DNA of 28,878 nucleotides from CANJXF01 sp043775015 (GCA_043775015.1 JAYVSV010000116.1:1-28878), one strand, 5' to 3'; shown: positions 1 through 8,449, numbered from the stretch's first letter. Made by a program: numbers and translations. The notes: generated by a model not told the origin, from the sequence alone.

Positions 1-12
1 CCCGAATTCCGA
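1..12 (+). repeat. IS left terminal inverted repeat
   Basis: CCCGAATTCCGA matches the reverse complement of 1520-1531 at 11 of 12 positions. It sits downstream of the transposase stop codon by about 40 bases. Confidence 0.75.
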
Positions 13-51
13 AGTGGAGCGATGATTGGAGGGGGATCGCGGCCCGGAATT

Positions 52-1473
52 TCAGATCATGATGCCTCCGATGGCCAGCCGGTCTTCGGGCGGAACCAAC
101 TTCGGCGACGCGACGTTTCGCCAGTTCAACGTCGCTTCCACCAGCGGTTTGTGTTTGCCCAACGCACCCCACGCGGCGGAGAGTTTGATCACCACGTCGC
201 GCCCCATCATCCCGAGCAGCGCGCCGCACAGGAAGACCGCCACCCGCAACGTCCCCGGTTGCCGGTAAGGTTGGTCGGGCGTGGTCTGGTGCTGGTAAAG
301 GCTCAACAGGTTGAACGTGCAGAGCACCGCTAGGAACGCCGACTCTGTCGCGAAGAAAGGTTGCAGGCAGAACCCATCCGCCGAGAGATCGTGCTTCAAC
401 TCCTCGATCCGCTGTTCGATGCACGCGCGCTGGTTGTAATCCCGCCACAACTCCAGCGCACTCTGGCTGCGGTTGGTCACCCACACCCGGAACGTGTAGC
501 CCGGCACGTCAATCAACTTGCGGCCCACCGCCGCCTTCGTCTCCCGTAGGCGCTCGCGCACCACCACGAACCGCCGCGCTTTGGTCCACCCGAAGAGTTG
601 CACGGTGAATTCGCCCGCGTCGTGATGTTCGTCAATCACCGTCCACTCCTTGATCCCGGCGCATTGTCGTTTGAGCGTTGAGGTCATCCGCGCCACCACG
701 ATGTAACTCAAGCCGCGTTGCTCCAAAAACTCCAGCAAAGCCTGATCGAAGAACCCGCTGTCGGCCCGCACCGTGCGCAGCCACGTCCCCTCGGGCAACA
801 ACGCCAGCGCCTCTTGCAGGAACGGCACGATGCCGCGCGCCGAACCCGTGTTCCCGCTGCGCAACCAGCCATGCAGGATGAACTGCGCCTCTGCCAGCAC
901 GGCCAGCAAGGGATGATGACTGTTGCGCCCCTTGCGCCGGGGATTGAAGCCCTTGCGCGCCCCCTCCTGCTGGCCCTCGCGGCAGAACACCGTCGAATCC
1001 AGGTCCAGCGAGAAGCCGGCGGCGGGGCACTTGAGCAGGCACAGCAACCAGCGCCAGAGCGGCCGCCAGAACTTTTCGATGTCCGCCTGGCTGAACCGGA
1101 GAAAGAAATTGCGAATGGTGTCATCGCTGGGAAAGCGCGGGAGGCCCAGCATCGCGTGGAGGACGCGGTCGGCGCGCAACCATTCCGAGTGGGCGAAGCG
1201 GCTCGCCCCCACGACCACGGACATCAGGAACGCGGTCAGCGAATGCGCCAGCGGGATGGCGTTGTTGGAGGTGGGTTCGGCAAAGGGCAGATGTTGCTGC
1301 ACCTGTTGGGCGAACCCGATCTGACCGAGGAAGGAGATGAAGCTGGCCAGTCCGCCGAAGGGTGAGATGGCCTTGGGCGTCTCATCCAGAACGAGCTTGG
1401 CATCGCCGAAGAGCGGGGTAATTTCGGTGCGGGTCGTTTTGTGCAGGGCCGGCTTGGGTTGTTTAAGCATCAA
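52..1473 (-). CDS. IS1380-family DDE transposase
   Basis: This 473-residue protein is a full-length DDE transposase that would cut and paste the surrounding IS. The acidic residues are visible as SLDLDST (Asp157/159), VRADSG (Asp238) and the C-terminal signature Y346-x2-R349-x3-E353-x6-K360 (YNQRACIEQRIEELK), which is the family's Y-(2)-R-(3)-E-(6)-K arrangement. The N-terminal part (about 30-130) matches the usual IS1380 N-terminal domain, including SDDTIRNFF. There is no internal stop or frameshift, so the gene could be active. The start is the first of two tandem Met codons; the second (1470) is equally possible. Dense antisense reading frames over this gene are GC-rich shadows. Confidence 0.93.
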   Translation of the reverse strand: MMLKQPKPALHKTTRTEITPLFGDAKLVLDETPKAISPFGGLASFISFLGQIGFAQQVQQHLPFAEPTSNNAIPLAHSLTAFLMSVVVGASRFAHSEWLRADRVLHAMLGLPRFPSDDTIRNFFLRFSQADIEKFWRPLWRWLLCLLKCPAAGFSLDLDSTVFCREGQQEGARKGFNPRRKGRNSHHPLLAVLAEAQFILHGWLRSGNTGSARGIVPFLQEALALLPEGTWLRTVRADSGFFDQALLEFLEQRGLSYIVVARMTSTLKRQCAGIKEWTVIDEHHDAGEFTVQLFGWTKARRFVVVRERLRETKAAVGRKLIDVPGYTFRVWVTNRSQSALELWRDYNQRACIEQRIEELKHDLSADGFCLQPFFATESAFLAVLCTFNLLSLYQHQTTPDQPYRQPGTLRVAVFLCGALLGMMGRDVVIKLSAAWGALGKHKPLVEATLNWRNVASPKLVPPEDRLAIGGIMI

Positions 1474-1519
1474 TCCCTATGCCATCAGCCCTTCCCTCAT
1501 TGCGACCCTTTTTTCTATC

Positions 1520-1531
1520 TCGGAGTTCGGG
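1520..1531 (-). repeat. IS right terminal inverted repeat
   Basis: Read on the minus strand this is CCCGAACTCCGA, the partner of bases 1-12. It lies about 47 bases upstream of the transposase start codon, so the transposase promoter must be inside or overlapping this end. Confidence 0.75.
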
Positions 1532-1758
1532 TTAAGTTCTGGTTTTGTTTGTGTCCGCTTTGCGTCCTACCTCTTTGCGCTCTCTCCGTTTCACCTGATC
1601 CCGCCAGGAGAATGCCGTAGTAAACCGCGATCGAAGGTTGCTCTAGGTTAAGAATGCGATCGCGTCAAAAAATGCGAGAATGTGATGCTCTGATGATTCC
1701 GTGCGCCTCACCATTTTAGATTCAGCACGACAGCGTTCGAAGCCGGGAGACAGGCTTG

Positions 1759-4308
1759 TCATGCCAGAATTTTTTCGCGCTTGGGATCCACCGGCGATTG
1801 CAGGCTGATACCGGCGGGCCACTGGACTCCATCCTGGAGAATCGTGTAGTCCCCGCTCGTGAGGTAGGCTTTATCCACGGCTCCGCCGTCGGGACGTTTG
1901 ATGAAACCGAGTGCGAGCGGTTGACCGAGAGTCGGCGAGAAGCAACCGCTGCTGGTGTAACCCACCAGTTTGCCATCCCGGAAAATTGGCTCGTTACCCC
2001 ACAGTGTAACTGTTGAATCGGTGGTCTTGAGGGTAAGCGAAACCAGACGCTTGGTCAGCGGCTGGTCCTTCAGCGCGAGTAATTTTTCTTTCCCGAGGAA
2101 TTCTTTCTCCCACGAAATAGCGAATCCAAGTCCCGCCTGAAATGGGTTCTCGTCCACGGACAATTCGGTGCCGAAGGCACGATAGGCTTTTTCAATTCGC
2201 ATCGTATTAATGGCATACGTCCCGGCAGGCCGGATGCCCTCCGCCGCTCCGGCATTCATCAGAGCATCCCACACCGCGGGCATAACCGCCGCCGCTCCGT
2301 GCAATTCCCACCCCAATTCGCCGACATAAGTGACGCGCAAGGCCCGCACCAACTGTCCCGCCACCCCAATTTCCTCACTGTGCCCAAAAGGAAACGCGGC
2401 ATTGCTCATGTCTGTTGCTGTGACGCGGGAGAGGATCGTCCGAGAGGCCGGGCCCATGATCGAAACCACGCCGAGATCAGAGGTTTTGTCGGTGAGAACC
2501 ACGTCCGCCCCGGCGGGAACGCTTTTCAAAACCCAATCGGTATCATGCGCCGATTGTTGAGTCGAAGTGATGATGTAAAATCGGTCGGCGGCCAGTCGCA
2601 CCACTGTGAGATCGCTCTCGAAGGTTCCTCGCGCATTGAACATGCCCGTATAAACGATTCGACCTGCCAGCACATCCACGTTGTTGCCGCAAAGCCTTTG
2701 CAACGTCGCAAGAGCATCTGTGCCGCTCACTTCAAACTTGGCGAAGGTGGACTGGTCAAATATGGCAGCGCTGCCACGACACGCTTTCACCTCTGAAGCC
2801 ACGTAACTCGCCCAGTTCTGTTTCTTGAATGAATAATTGATCTCAGGTTTGATTCCGGCCGGTGCGTACCAAAGAGGGCGTTCCCACCCGACGGTCTGGC
2901 CGTAGCACGCGCCGAGCGCAGAAGTATTTTCATGCAAAGGGGAGAGGCGGGCGTTGCGGGATGTCTCCATCTCACGGTTGGGCCACGACATCTGATAATG
3001 CAAACCCAACACCTCGGCGGCCCGGTTCACAAGATACCCGCACCCGTTCTGCAGCGGAGCAAACCGGCGCACGTCCACGCTCCACAAATCCATCGGCATC
3101 TCACCTTCAGCCAGCCAGTCTGCGGCGTACTTGCCGGCCCCACCGGCACTCGCGATACCGACGCTGTTGAACCCCGCCAACACAAACAGCCCTTCCGTCC
3201 GTGCGGGTGTTCCCATCAGAAAATTATTGTCCGGCGTGAAGCTCTCAGGGCCGTTCACGAATTTTGGAAACTTCGCCGTCCGAAGTGCCGGGATGCGATG
3301 TTTGCCCGCCGTCAATGGATCAGAAAATTTTTCCCAATCGTCGTTGAGCAGTGAGAACGCAAAATCGGACGGCACGGTATCTCCTACTTGCCAGGTCTTT
3401 GAACGCCATTGGAACGCGCCGAGTTTGATTGAATTGTCGTCGAGCGTGCGGAAATAAATCGCCGCATCGGGATCGCGCGCACACGGAAGCTCGCGCACCG
3501 CACCCAGAATCGGTTCACTCAAGATGTAATGATGCTCGACTGGATAGAGCGGCAGATCCACGCCTACTCCGAGGCCGAGCTGCCGTGTCCACATGCCACC
3601 GGTGAGGATGACCCAGTCTGCCTCGATCTGACCTCGGGTTCCATTCATCGCCTGATACTCGACACCTGTGATGCGCTTGAAGTCCTGCCTGCCGTGCGGC
3701 GAAGGCTTGCACTTGAGCTGCGTGACGCTGATCTGGTCAAACAATCGTGCCCCGTGCAACAGTGCGCCCTTGGCGAGGGCTACCGTGCATTCACCCGGAA
3801 TCACGCGGCCATCGCCTGGCAAGTAAACCGCCCCGAGCACATCGTCCACCTGGATCAACGGCCACAACTCCTGCGCCTCGCGCGGCCCGACCAGATGAGC
3901 TTCCACGCCGAAAACCTCGGCCATCGCAGCGGTGCGGCGGAGTTGAATCATCCGCTCTGCATTCGTCCCCAGCGTTAATCCGCGAGTCTGCACCCATCCA
4001 ACATCATGGCCCGTCTCAGCCTGTAACCGTGGATACAGCCAGGCCGAATACTTATTGATTTGCGTCATGCTGTTGCTGGCGCGCAATTGCCCGACCATCC
4101 CGGCGGCGTGCCAGGTTGTGCCGCTGCTGAGGCGACCCTGCTCCAGCAGCACCACGTCTTTCCAGCCTGATTTGGCCAGGTGATACGCCACCGAGCAACC
4201 GACGATTCCGCCTCCGACAATAACAACGCGCGCCTGGCTTGGCGGCAATGCCGAAGGCAACTCAAACGGAGAACGAACCGGGGTATTGTTGATGAGCGTG
4301 GCCGTCAT
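1759..4308 (-). CDS. Dimethylglycine/sarcosine dehydrogenase-like FAD protein with GcvT domain
   Basis: The 849-residue protein has the order of the DMGDH/SARDH family: an N-terminal FAD-binding DAO domain (about 27-395), an FAO-M linker (about 400-455), then an aminomethyltransferase (GcvT) domain and its C-terminal barrel (about 460-845). RVVIVGGGIVG (27-37) is the dinucleotide-binding loop. SGTTWHAAG (62-70) contains His67 at the position that covalently carries FAD in mammalian dimethylglycine dehydrogenase. Such enzymes oxidatively remove an N-methyl group and pass the one-carbon unit to tetrahydrofolate. The exact methylated amine (dimethylglycine, sarcosine or other) cannot be told from sequence. 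No signal peptide is seen, so it is probably cytoplasmic. It stands alone: IS DNA lies downstream and an oppositely regulated two-component system ends 148 bases upstream on the same strand. Confidence 0.88.
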   Translation of the reverse strand: MTATLINNTPVRSPFELPSALPPSQARVVIVGGGIVGCSVAYHLAKSGWKDVVLLEQGRLSSGTTWHAAGMVGQLRASNSMTQINKYSAWLYPRLQAETGHDVGWVQTRGLTLGTNAERMIQLRRTAAMAEVFGVEAHLVGPREAQELWPLIQVDDVLGAVYLPGDGRVIPGECTVALAKGALLHGARLFDQISVTQLKCKPSPHGRQDFKRITGVEYQAMNGTRGQIEADWVILTGGMWTRQLGLGVGVDLPLYPVEHHYILSEPILGAVRELPCARDPDAAIYFRTLDDNSIKLGAFQWRSKTWQVGDTVPSDFAFSLLNDDWEKFSDPLTAGKHRIPALRTAKFPKFVNGPESFTPDNNFLMGTPARTEGLFVLAGFNSVGIASAGGAGKYAADWLAEGEMPMDLWSVDVRRFAPLQNGCGYLVNRAAEVLGLHYQMSWPNREMETSRNARLSPLHENTSALGACYGQTVGWERPLWYAPAGIKPEINYSFKKQNWASYVASEVKACRGSAAIFDQSTFAKFEVSGTDALATLQRLCGNNVDVLAGRIVYTGMFNARGTFESDLTVVRLAADRFYIITSTQQSAHDTDWVLKSVPAGADVVLTDKTSDLGVVSIMGPASRTILSRVTATDMSNAAFPFGHSEEIGVAGQLVRALRVTYVGELGWELHGAAAVMPAVWDALMNAGAAEGIRPAGTYAINTMRIEKAYRAFGTELSVDENPFQAGLGFAISWEKEFLGKEKLLALKDQPLTKRLVSLTLKTTDSTVTLWGNEPIFRDGKLVGYTSSGCFSPTLGQPLALGFIKRPDGGAVDKAYLTSGDYTILQDGVQWPAGISLQSPVDPKREKILA

Positions 4309-4456
4309 GATTTGAATGTGATTTTAAGAACAGGCAGTTGGATTGATAGTTAAAAATGGGGCCATCCTAGATAAGACAAAATATGTGTGATCAAAGGCGA
4401 CATGAGAAAGAGTCGATGGAGTGAGCCGAAGCAGTCGAACTGGAAGTCTGCCGATC

Positions 4457-5950
4457 CTAAACACCGCCATTGTTCGGCAGGCGGACAATAAATGTGGTTC
4501 CGACTTCTGGCTCGCTCGCAACCTCGATCGTTCCTCCGTGCGCTTCCACGATGGCCTTCGAAATGGCCAGGCCAAGTCCGGTTCGTCCAGCCGATCCCGT
4601 CCGCGATTTATCTCCGCGATAGAAGCGCTCGAAGATATGCGGCAAATCCTCGCCGCTGATTCCAAGCCCGGTATCGGCGATGGTCAGCACGGCAGTTCCG
4701 TTTTGGTTTTCCGCGCTCACCAGGATCTGGCCGTTATCCTTGTTGTAATGAATCGCGTTGCTCAAAAGATTTGTGACCACTTGCGCCAGAAATTCAGAAT
4801 CGCCCTGGCACTCGGTTTCTTTCAAATCTTCGCTGATGCAGATATTCCGATCCATCCCGAGCGGGCGCACTGCCTCGATGCATTCGCGCGCCGTTTGGGA
4901 AAGATCGAAGCGACTCCGCTTCATCGTGTCCTGTCCGGCATCGAGGCGTGCCAGTTTTAAAAGCATTTCCGTCAGGCGCCGCATCCGTTGTGCGGCGCGC
5001 TGGCAGGCTTCGACGGTTTCCCGATATTCAGCGGCAGAGCGTTCGCGCGTGAGTGCGCCTTGCGTTTGCGTGAGCAGCACAGAGATGGGCGTCCGCAATT
5101 CATGCGCTGCATCTGAAGTGAACCGGGCTTGCTGGGCAAACGCCGCATCGAGCCGCGCAAACGTTGAATTCAAAACGCTCGCCAGCTGGCCAAGTTCATC
5201 ATCCGTATCAACCATGTTGATGCGTTGCGAAAGATCGCCCTCCGCAATTTTCACCGCCGTCTCGCTGATATTCGCCACTGGACGGAGCGCGCGTTTCGCG
5301 ATCCACCCACCTCCTGCGATTCCGATCAGCAAAATGGCGGTGCCGATGCCCGTCAGCTTCCAGGCGAGCAAGCGGAGAGCGTTCATGTCTTTTTCAATCG
5401 AGCGACCCGTGAGAATACATTCGCCCGGAGGCGTGAATTGGTAAAGTTCGCGAAAAATGCCGCGCGTGCGAAACGTGGGAACCCTGTTTTCCAAACGTGC
5501 GGGCTGGAGCAACTGCGCCGGGCTGTTCGTCGAACGCGCCACTATTTCTCCGTCGCGCCGCCAGATCACGTAATAAAAACCATGGAGGTCAGTGGCGTTC
5601 AGCAGTTCGGGATTCCGTAGTTCCATGAACCCGTGAAACTCGGGCGGAGGAAGTGAACCGTCCCTCCGATCTGATGGAGGAAAATCGCCATCTCTTCCAT
5701 TTTTTGGAGGAAGGTCACGCGGTCTCGGTCGTCGTGGGCGATCTGGATTAAGCTGGCCGGGACGATCCGGCTCAGGCTGGCGTAGATCTCGCATCAGCAG
5801 AGCCATGCGCTCGGTCAACTCATCGTCCGCCTGGCGCACTTGCCGCGTGCGTTCAAGTTGGTAGGTCGTGAATCCAAACCCAGCGAGTAGCACCACGAGA
5901 ATGATGCCATACCAAATCTGGAGCCGGGCGCGAATCGATTTGAAAATCAT
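4457..5950 (-). CDS. Membrane sensor histidine kinase (HAMP-HisKA-HATPase)
   Basis: This is a 497-residue classical sensor kinase. A first membrane segment (about 12-29) and a second (about 197-217) bracket a periplasmic sensor of roughly 165 residues. HAMP follows (about 217-270), then HisKA with phospho-acceptor His283 in AAHELRTPIS. The ATPase domain shows the N box NLLSNAIHYN (394-403), the G1 box DTGLGIS (426-432), the F box FERFYRGDKS and the G2 box GRTGLGLAIS. The sensor contains an unusual Pro/Arg/Asp-rich stretch (about 57-104) with repeated PDRP, RDGD/RDGS and PPP units that looks disordered. It begins 3 nt after the stop of the response regulator gene, so the pair is translationally linked. 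The signal sensed is unknown. Confidence 0.93.
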   Translation of the reverse strand: MIFKSIRARLQIWYGIILVVLLAGFGFTTYQLERTRQVRQADDELTERMALLMRDLRQPEPDRPGQLNPDRPRRPRPRDLPPKNGRDGDFPPSDRRDGSLPPPEFHGFMELRNPELLNATDLHGFYYVIWRRDGEIVARSTNSPAQLLQPARLENRVPTFRTRGIFRELYQFTPPGECILTGRSIEKDMNALRLLAWKLTGIGTAILLIGIAGGGWIAKRALRPVANISETAVKIAEGDLSQRINMVDTDDELGQLASVLNSTFARLDAAFAQQARFTSDAAHELRTPISVLLTQTQGALTRERSAAEYRETVEACQRAAQRMRRLTEMLLKLARLDAGQDTMKRSRFDLSQTARECIEAVRPLGMDRNICISEDLKETECQGDSEFLAQVVTNLLSNAIHYNKDNGQILVSAENQNGTAVLTIADTGLGISGEDLPHIFERFYRGDKSRTGSAGRTGLGLAISKAIVEAHGGTIEVASEPEVGTTFIVRLPNNGGV

Positions 5951-5953
5951 TTT

Positions 5954-6607
5954 TCAGCCCTCGATGCAATAGCCGTGCCCGCGGCGGGTGGTGATGAATT
6001 CCGGGCCGATTTTTTTGCGAATATTCGACACATGCACGTCGAGCAAATTGGAAAGTGAACTATCATCCTCGTCGAAGAGATGTTCGTAGAGCGCGGTGCG
6101 TGTCACCACTTCGCCGCGATGCAACGCCAGGTATTCGACAAGGGAATATTCGCGCGCGGTCAGCGTGACCACTTTTCCATCCAGGGAAACAATCCGCGCC
6201 GCGTAATCGATCAACACGCCGCCGATTTGAATTTGTGATTGGCTCTGGTTGGAAGTGCGACGGATTAACGCGCGCAAACGCGCCAGTAATTCGGAAAGAT
6301 CAAACGGCTTGATCACGTAATCATCCGCGCCGCCATCCAGCCCGCGCACACGATCGCGCGACGCATCGCGAGCCGTGAGCATGAGCACCGGAGTTTTCTT
6401 GATTTTCCGCAAGCGCTTCAGAACCTCCCATCCGTCGAGTTTCGGCAACATCACATCCAGCACAATCGCGTCGTAATCCCAGCTCGTTGCTTTGTAGAGA
6501 CCTTCTTCGCCTTCCTCGGAAGTATCCACGGCATAACCTTCCTCGCGCAGCGCCTTGGCGATACCCGTCAGCAAATCCAATTCATCTTCAACGACCAGAA
6601 TTCTCAT
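5954..6607 (-). CDS. OmpR/PhoB-family response regulator
   Basis: This 217-residue DNA-binding response regulator is the partner of the downstream kinase. The receiver domain (1-115) shows the acidic pocket (Glu7, Asp8), phospho-acceptor Asp51 in IVLDVMLP, Thr78 and Lys100 in DDYVIKPFD. A winged-helix effector domain follows (about 125-217), with LTAREYSLVEYLA, the recognition segment VHVSNIRKKI and the wing TTRRGHGYCIEG. I chose the start that gives MRILVVEDE because family members begin this way. An in-frame extension of 34 residues upstream (to 6709) has no homology-like content. No strong Shine-Dalgarno precedes the chosen ATG. The target genes cannot be read from the window; autoregulation is plausible. 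Confidence 0.93.
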   Translation of the reverse strand: MRILVVEDELDLLTGIAKALREEGYAVDTSEEGEEGLYKATSWDYDAIVLDVMLPKLDGWEVLKRLRKIKKTPVLMLTARDASRDRVRGLDGGADDYVIKPFDLSELLARLRALIRRTSNQSQSQIQIGGVLIDYAARIVSLDGKVVTLTAREYSLVEYLALHRGEVVTRTALYEHLFDEDDSSLSNLLDVHVSNIRKKIGPEFITTRRGHGYCIEG

Positions 6608-6670
6608 TTCGTTATGGCTGCGGATTGAATGCATTCGAGCTTCGCCGAAAACAAGCGATTTCCTCAGCAA

Positions 6671-6696
6671 CTTCTCACAAAGCACCTTAAGAGAAG
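6671..6696 (-). promoter_or_regulatory. Possible operator palindrome upstream of the response regulator
   Basis: CTTCTC at 6671-6676 and GAGAAG at 6691-6696 form a 6-base inverted repeat, and the minus-strand reading contains CTTAAGG. It lies about 64 bases upstream of the regulator start, a usual place for an autoregulatory site. The spacing and a second half-site are not convincing, so this is tentative. Confidence 0.2.
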
Positions 6697-6803
6697 ATGA
6701 AGGGCGCATCCTCGTGCTGCTCGATTGGAGGGTCGGAGCATGGCCACCAAAAAGACTCGCGTGGGTGAAGTCCGCCTCAGTCGGTCAATGCTAGTCTTGG
6801 AAG

Positions 6804-7103
6804 TTAGGCATCGGGTTTCTTTCTTCTGGCATAAATCTCCATAAAAAAACCAATGGCCAAAGCTAAAATGCAATAGCCAGCATCGATGAACAAAGGCCAA
6901 AAAGCAAAACGCTGAATCTGTGACAGCGGACATAATGCCATACCCACACATGCAAAAAAGCCACCGACGAGTGGAATCCAAGAAGCGTGCCGCCGACGTA
7001 CAAACCAAAAATACACAATCGCAAAATTGACGACGATGAGCCACCAGCCAAATAGGCCGAATACAATTGCCACTACCCAGCGAAATACGTCGGATGCGTG
7101 CAT
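6804..7103 (-). CDS. Small integral membrane protein, unknown function
   Basis: I do not recognise a characterised family. The 99-residue product is strongly hydrophobic, with three or four probable membrane segments (about 7-28, 41-58 and 68-91) separated by a basic loop (FVRRRHAS, 34-41) and ending in the basic tail YARRKKPDA. The charge pattern and length make a real membrane protein more likely than a chance frame. The ATG at 7103 lacks a clear ribosome-binding site. It lies 196 bases upstream of the response regulator on the same strand, so it is probably a separate transcription unit, and it is divergent from the prepilin-like gene. Confidence 0.6.
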   Translation of the reverse strand: MHASDVFRWVVAIVFGLFGWWLIVVNFAIVYFWFVRRRHASWIPLVGGFFACVGMALCPLSQIQRFAFWPLFIDAGYCILALAIGFFMEIYARRKKPDA

Positions 7104-7353
7104 GGTGCGAGGTGGCTTAACATTTGAATGAGCTGCGAAGTCGGCTTCTTTCGCCGCCTGATTCGGGTGTATCGCAGGCTAATTTCGGATTCACGGGACG
7201 AAATTAGGATGGGAGCTCGTTTTCCACCAGCATTTTTCGATTCGAACAAACCAGCCGAGCCAACGTTGCGGCCTGACGTTTGTTCCGCAGTTGATCCCTC
7301 GCTTGACTTCGCTTTTCGAAGCGACCACTTTAACCGCATCACCTGAACAAACG

Positions 7354-8241
7354 ATGAAACCGACCGTCAAGTTGCATCCCTCAAGGAAGTTGGCTGGAAA
7401 AAAAAACCGGTTCCGCTCACCTCTTTCCCGTGGTTTCACGTTGATCGAGCTATTGGTGGTGATCGCCATCATCGCGATCCTGGCGAGTTTGCTGCTGCCC
7501 GCCTTGAGCAAGTCGAAACTGAAGGCCCAGGCGATCATGTGCATGAACAATACCAAGCAGATGATGATCGCCACCCACATGTACACCGGTGAGAACCGGG
7601 AATGGTATCCGGGCGCGTTCCACGGCGGCCTGGCTAAGTCTCCAGTGCCTGACACCCCGAAAGCCCCGTGGGTCGTCGGTTGGCTGGATTGGAGTCTCAG
7701 CCCACACAACACCAACGTCCAGTACCTGACCGACCCGCGTTATTCGAAACTGGCAGTTTATTTCAGCAACAACCGGAATGTTTTCAAGTGTCCAGCGGAC
7801 AGATACCTCAGCAGTCAGCAAAAGAGCAAAGGTTGGACGGAGCGGGTGCGCAGTGTCTCCGGTAACATTGTCGTCGGCGATGGCAACGCAGAGGATGGCC
7901 CGATGGATTCTGCATTTGCCCATGTCCGGAAGACCACGGAACTGAAATTCCCCGGACCCGCTGAGGTGTGGGTTTACGTGGATGAACACCCGGACAGCAT
8001 GAACGACGCCGGCCTCTTTTCTCCCAGCAGCTCCCAATGGATTGATCTGCCGGCCAGCTATCATAACGGCGCGGCTGGCTTCGCTTTTGCGGACGGCCAC
8101 TCCGAGATCCATAAATGGAAAGTTGCCACGACCAAGCAGGCCGTCCGGCTTATTGATATGTCGCGTATCGACGTCATACCAGGCGATGTGGATGTGCAGT
8201 GGATGCGCTATCGCACCCCTCGAAAATCGGAAAAGTTTTAA
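7354..8241 (+). CDS. Type II secretion/prepilin-like protein with H-X9-DG C-terminus
   Basis: The 295-residue product has a 27-residue basic leader ending SRG, then FTLIELLVVIAIIAILASLL. This is a class III prepilin signal: cleavage between Gly27 and Phe28, Glu32 at mature position +5, and a hydrophobic N-terminal helix. The globular part carries cysteines and ends with the H-X9-DG pattern (HNGAAGFAFADGH) typical of the very large DUF1559-like prepilin paralogue family of Verrucomicrobiota and Planctomycetota. I chose ATG 7354 because it gives a compact leader; an in-frame TTG at 7291 would add 21 residues without support. No pilus assembly genes are nearby, which is usual for this family. 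Its stop codon TAA forms the left flank of the adjoining MITE-like element. Confidence 0.88.
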   Translation: MKPTVKLHPSRKLAGKKNRFRSPLSRGFTLIELLVVIAIIAILASLLLPALSKSKLKAQAIMCMNNTKQMMIATHMYTGENREWYPGAFHGGLAKSPVPDTPKAPWVVGWLDWSLSPHNTNVQYLTDPRYSKLAVYFSNNRNVFKCPADRYLSSQQKSKGWTERVRSVSGNIVVGDGNAEDGPMDSAFAHVRKTTELKFPGPAEVWVYVDEHPDSMNDAGLFSPSSSQWIDLPASYHNGAAGFAFADGHSEIHKWKVATTKQAVRLIDMSRIDVIPGDVDVQWMRYRTPRKSEKF

Positions 8242-8449
8242 GAGACTGTCTGAAAATGTAGCGTCGGCCATCTTGGTCCCGCATGGGCGGGATGGAGCCG
8301 TGGCGTCTCGCCCGGCGGAAAAGGTGCGAGCCGTGTTGGAGAGCCGTGGATTACCTGAATCTCTTCTCGCAATCCTGCCCCAATCCGGGCGGCAAGATGC
8401 CGCCCTCCACGGCAGGCCAGAGGCCCGCCGCTACTTTTCAGACAGGCTC
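8242..8449. mobile_element. MITE-like non-coding element (208 bp) with terminal inverted repeats
   Basis: The two ends are near-perfect inverted repeats. The left end reads GAGACTGTCTGAAAATGTAG and the reverse complement of the right end reads GAGCCTGTCTGAAAAGTAG, differing by one substitution and one indel. The element is bounded by TAA on both sides (8239-8241 and 8450-8452), which looks like a 3-bp target duplication, and the left TAA is the stop codon of the prepilin-like gene. It has no credible protein-coding gene. The interior is GC-rich with short inverted segments. Its small size and lack of a transposase suggest mobilisation in trans. It separates the prepilin-like gene from the YHYH operon and may influence transcription of the latter. 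Confidence 0.7.

Larger units (their letters stand above)
1..1531 (-). mobile_element. IS1380-family insertion sequence
   Basis: A single transposase gene is flanked by imperfect terminal inverted repeats. The left end starts CCCGAATTCCGA at base 1. The reverse complement of the right end, reading leftward from 1531, starts CCCGAACTCCGA, so 11 of 12 terminal bases match. The resulting length of about 1.53 kb is at the short end for IS1380 elements. The base just outside the right end starts TTAAG (1532-1536); IS1380 elements usually duplicate 4-5 bp of target, but the left flank lies outside the window so the duplication cannot be checked. The element looks intact. The exact left end depends on the window edge, and a few bases could be missing. 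Confidence 0.85.

Noticed and set aside
718..1365. 215-codon plus-strand frame inside the IS
   Set aside because: It is antisense to the intact transposase with its complete DDE signature; IS1380 elements carry one gene.
4309..4456. Minus-strand promoter for the FAD dehydrogenase (TTGATC with a TATCTA-like element)
   Set aside because: The spacer is only 15 bases and the -10 match is weak, so it cannot be told from background in this AT-rich stretch.
7307..7321. CTTCG/CGAAG hairpin upstream of the prepilin-like gene
   Set aside because: A 5-bp stem is expected by chance in a 250-base region, and it has no T-run or clear operator symmetry.
7450..8271. 273-codon minus-strand frame over the prepilin-like gene
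   Set aside because: The forward frame has the prepilin cleavage signal and H-X9-DG motif. The reverse frame runs into the MITE-like element and has no recognisable domain.
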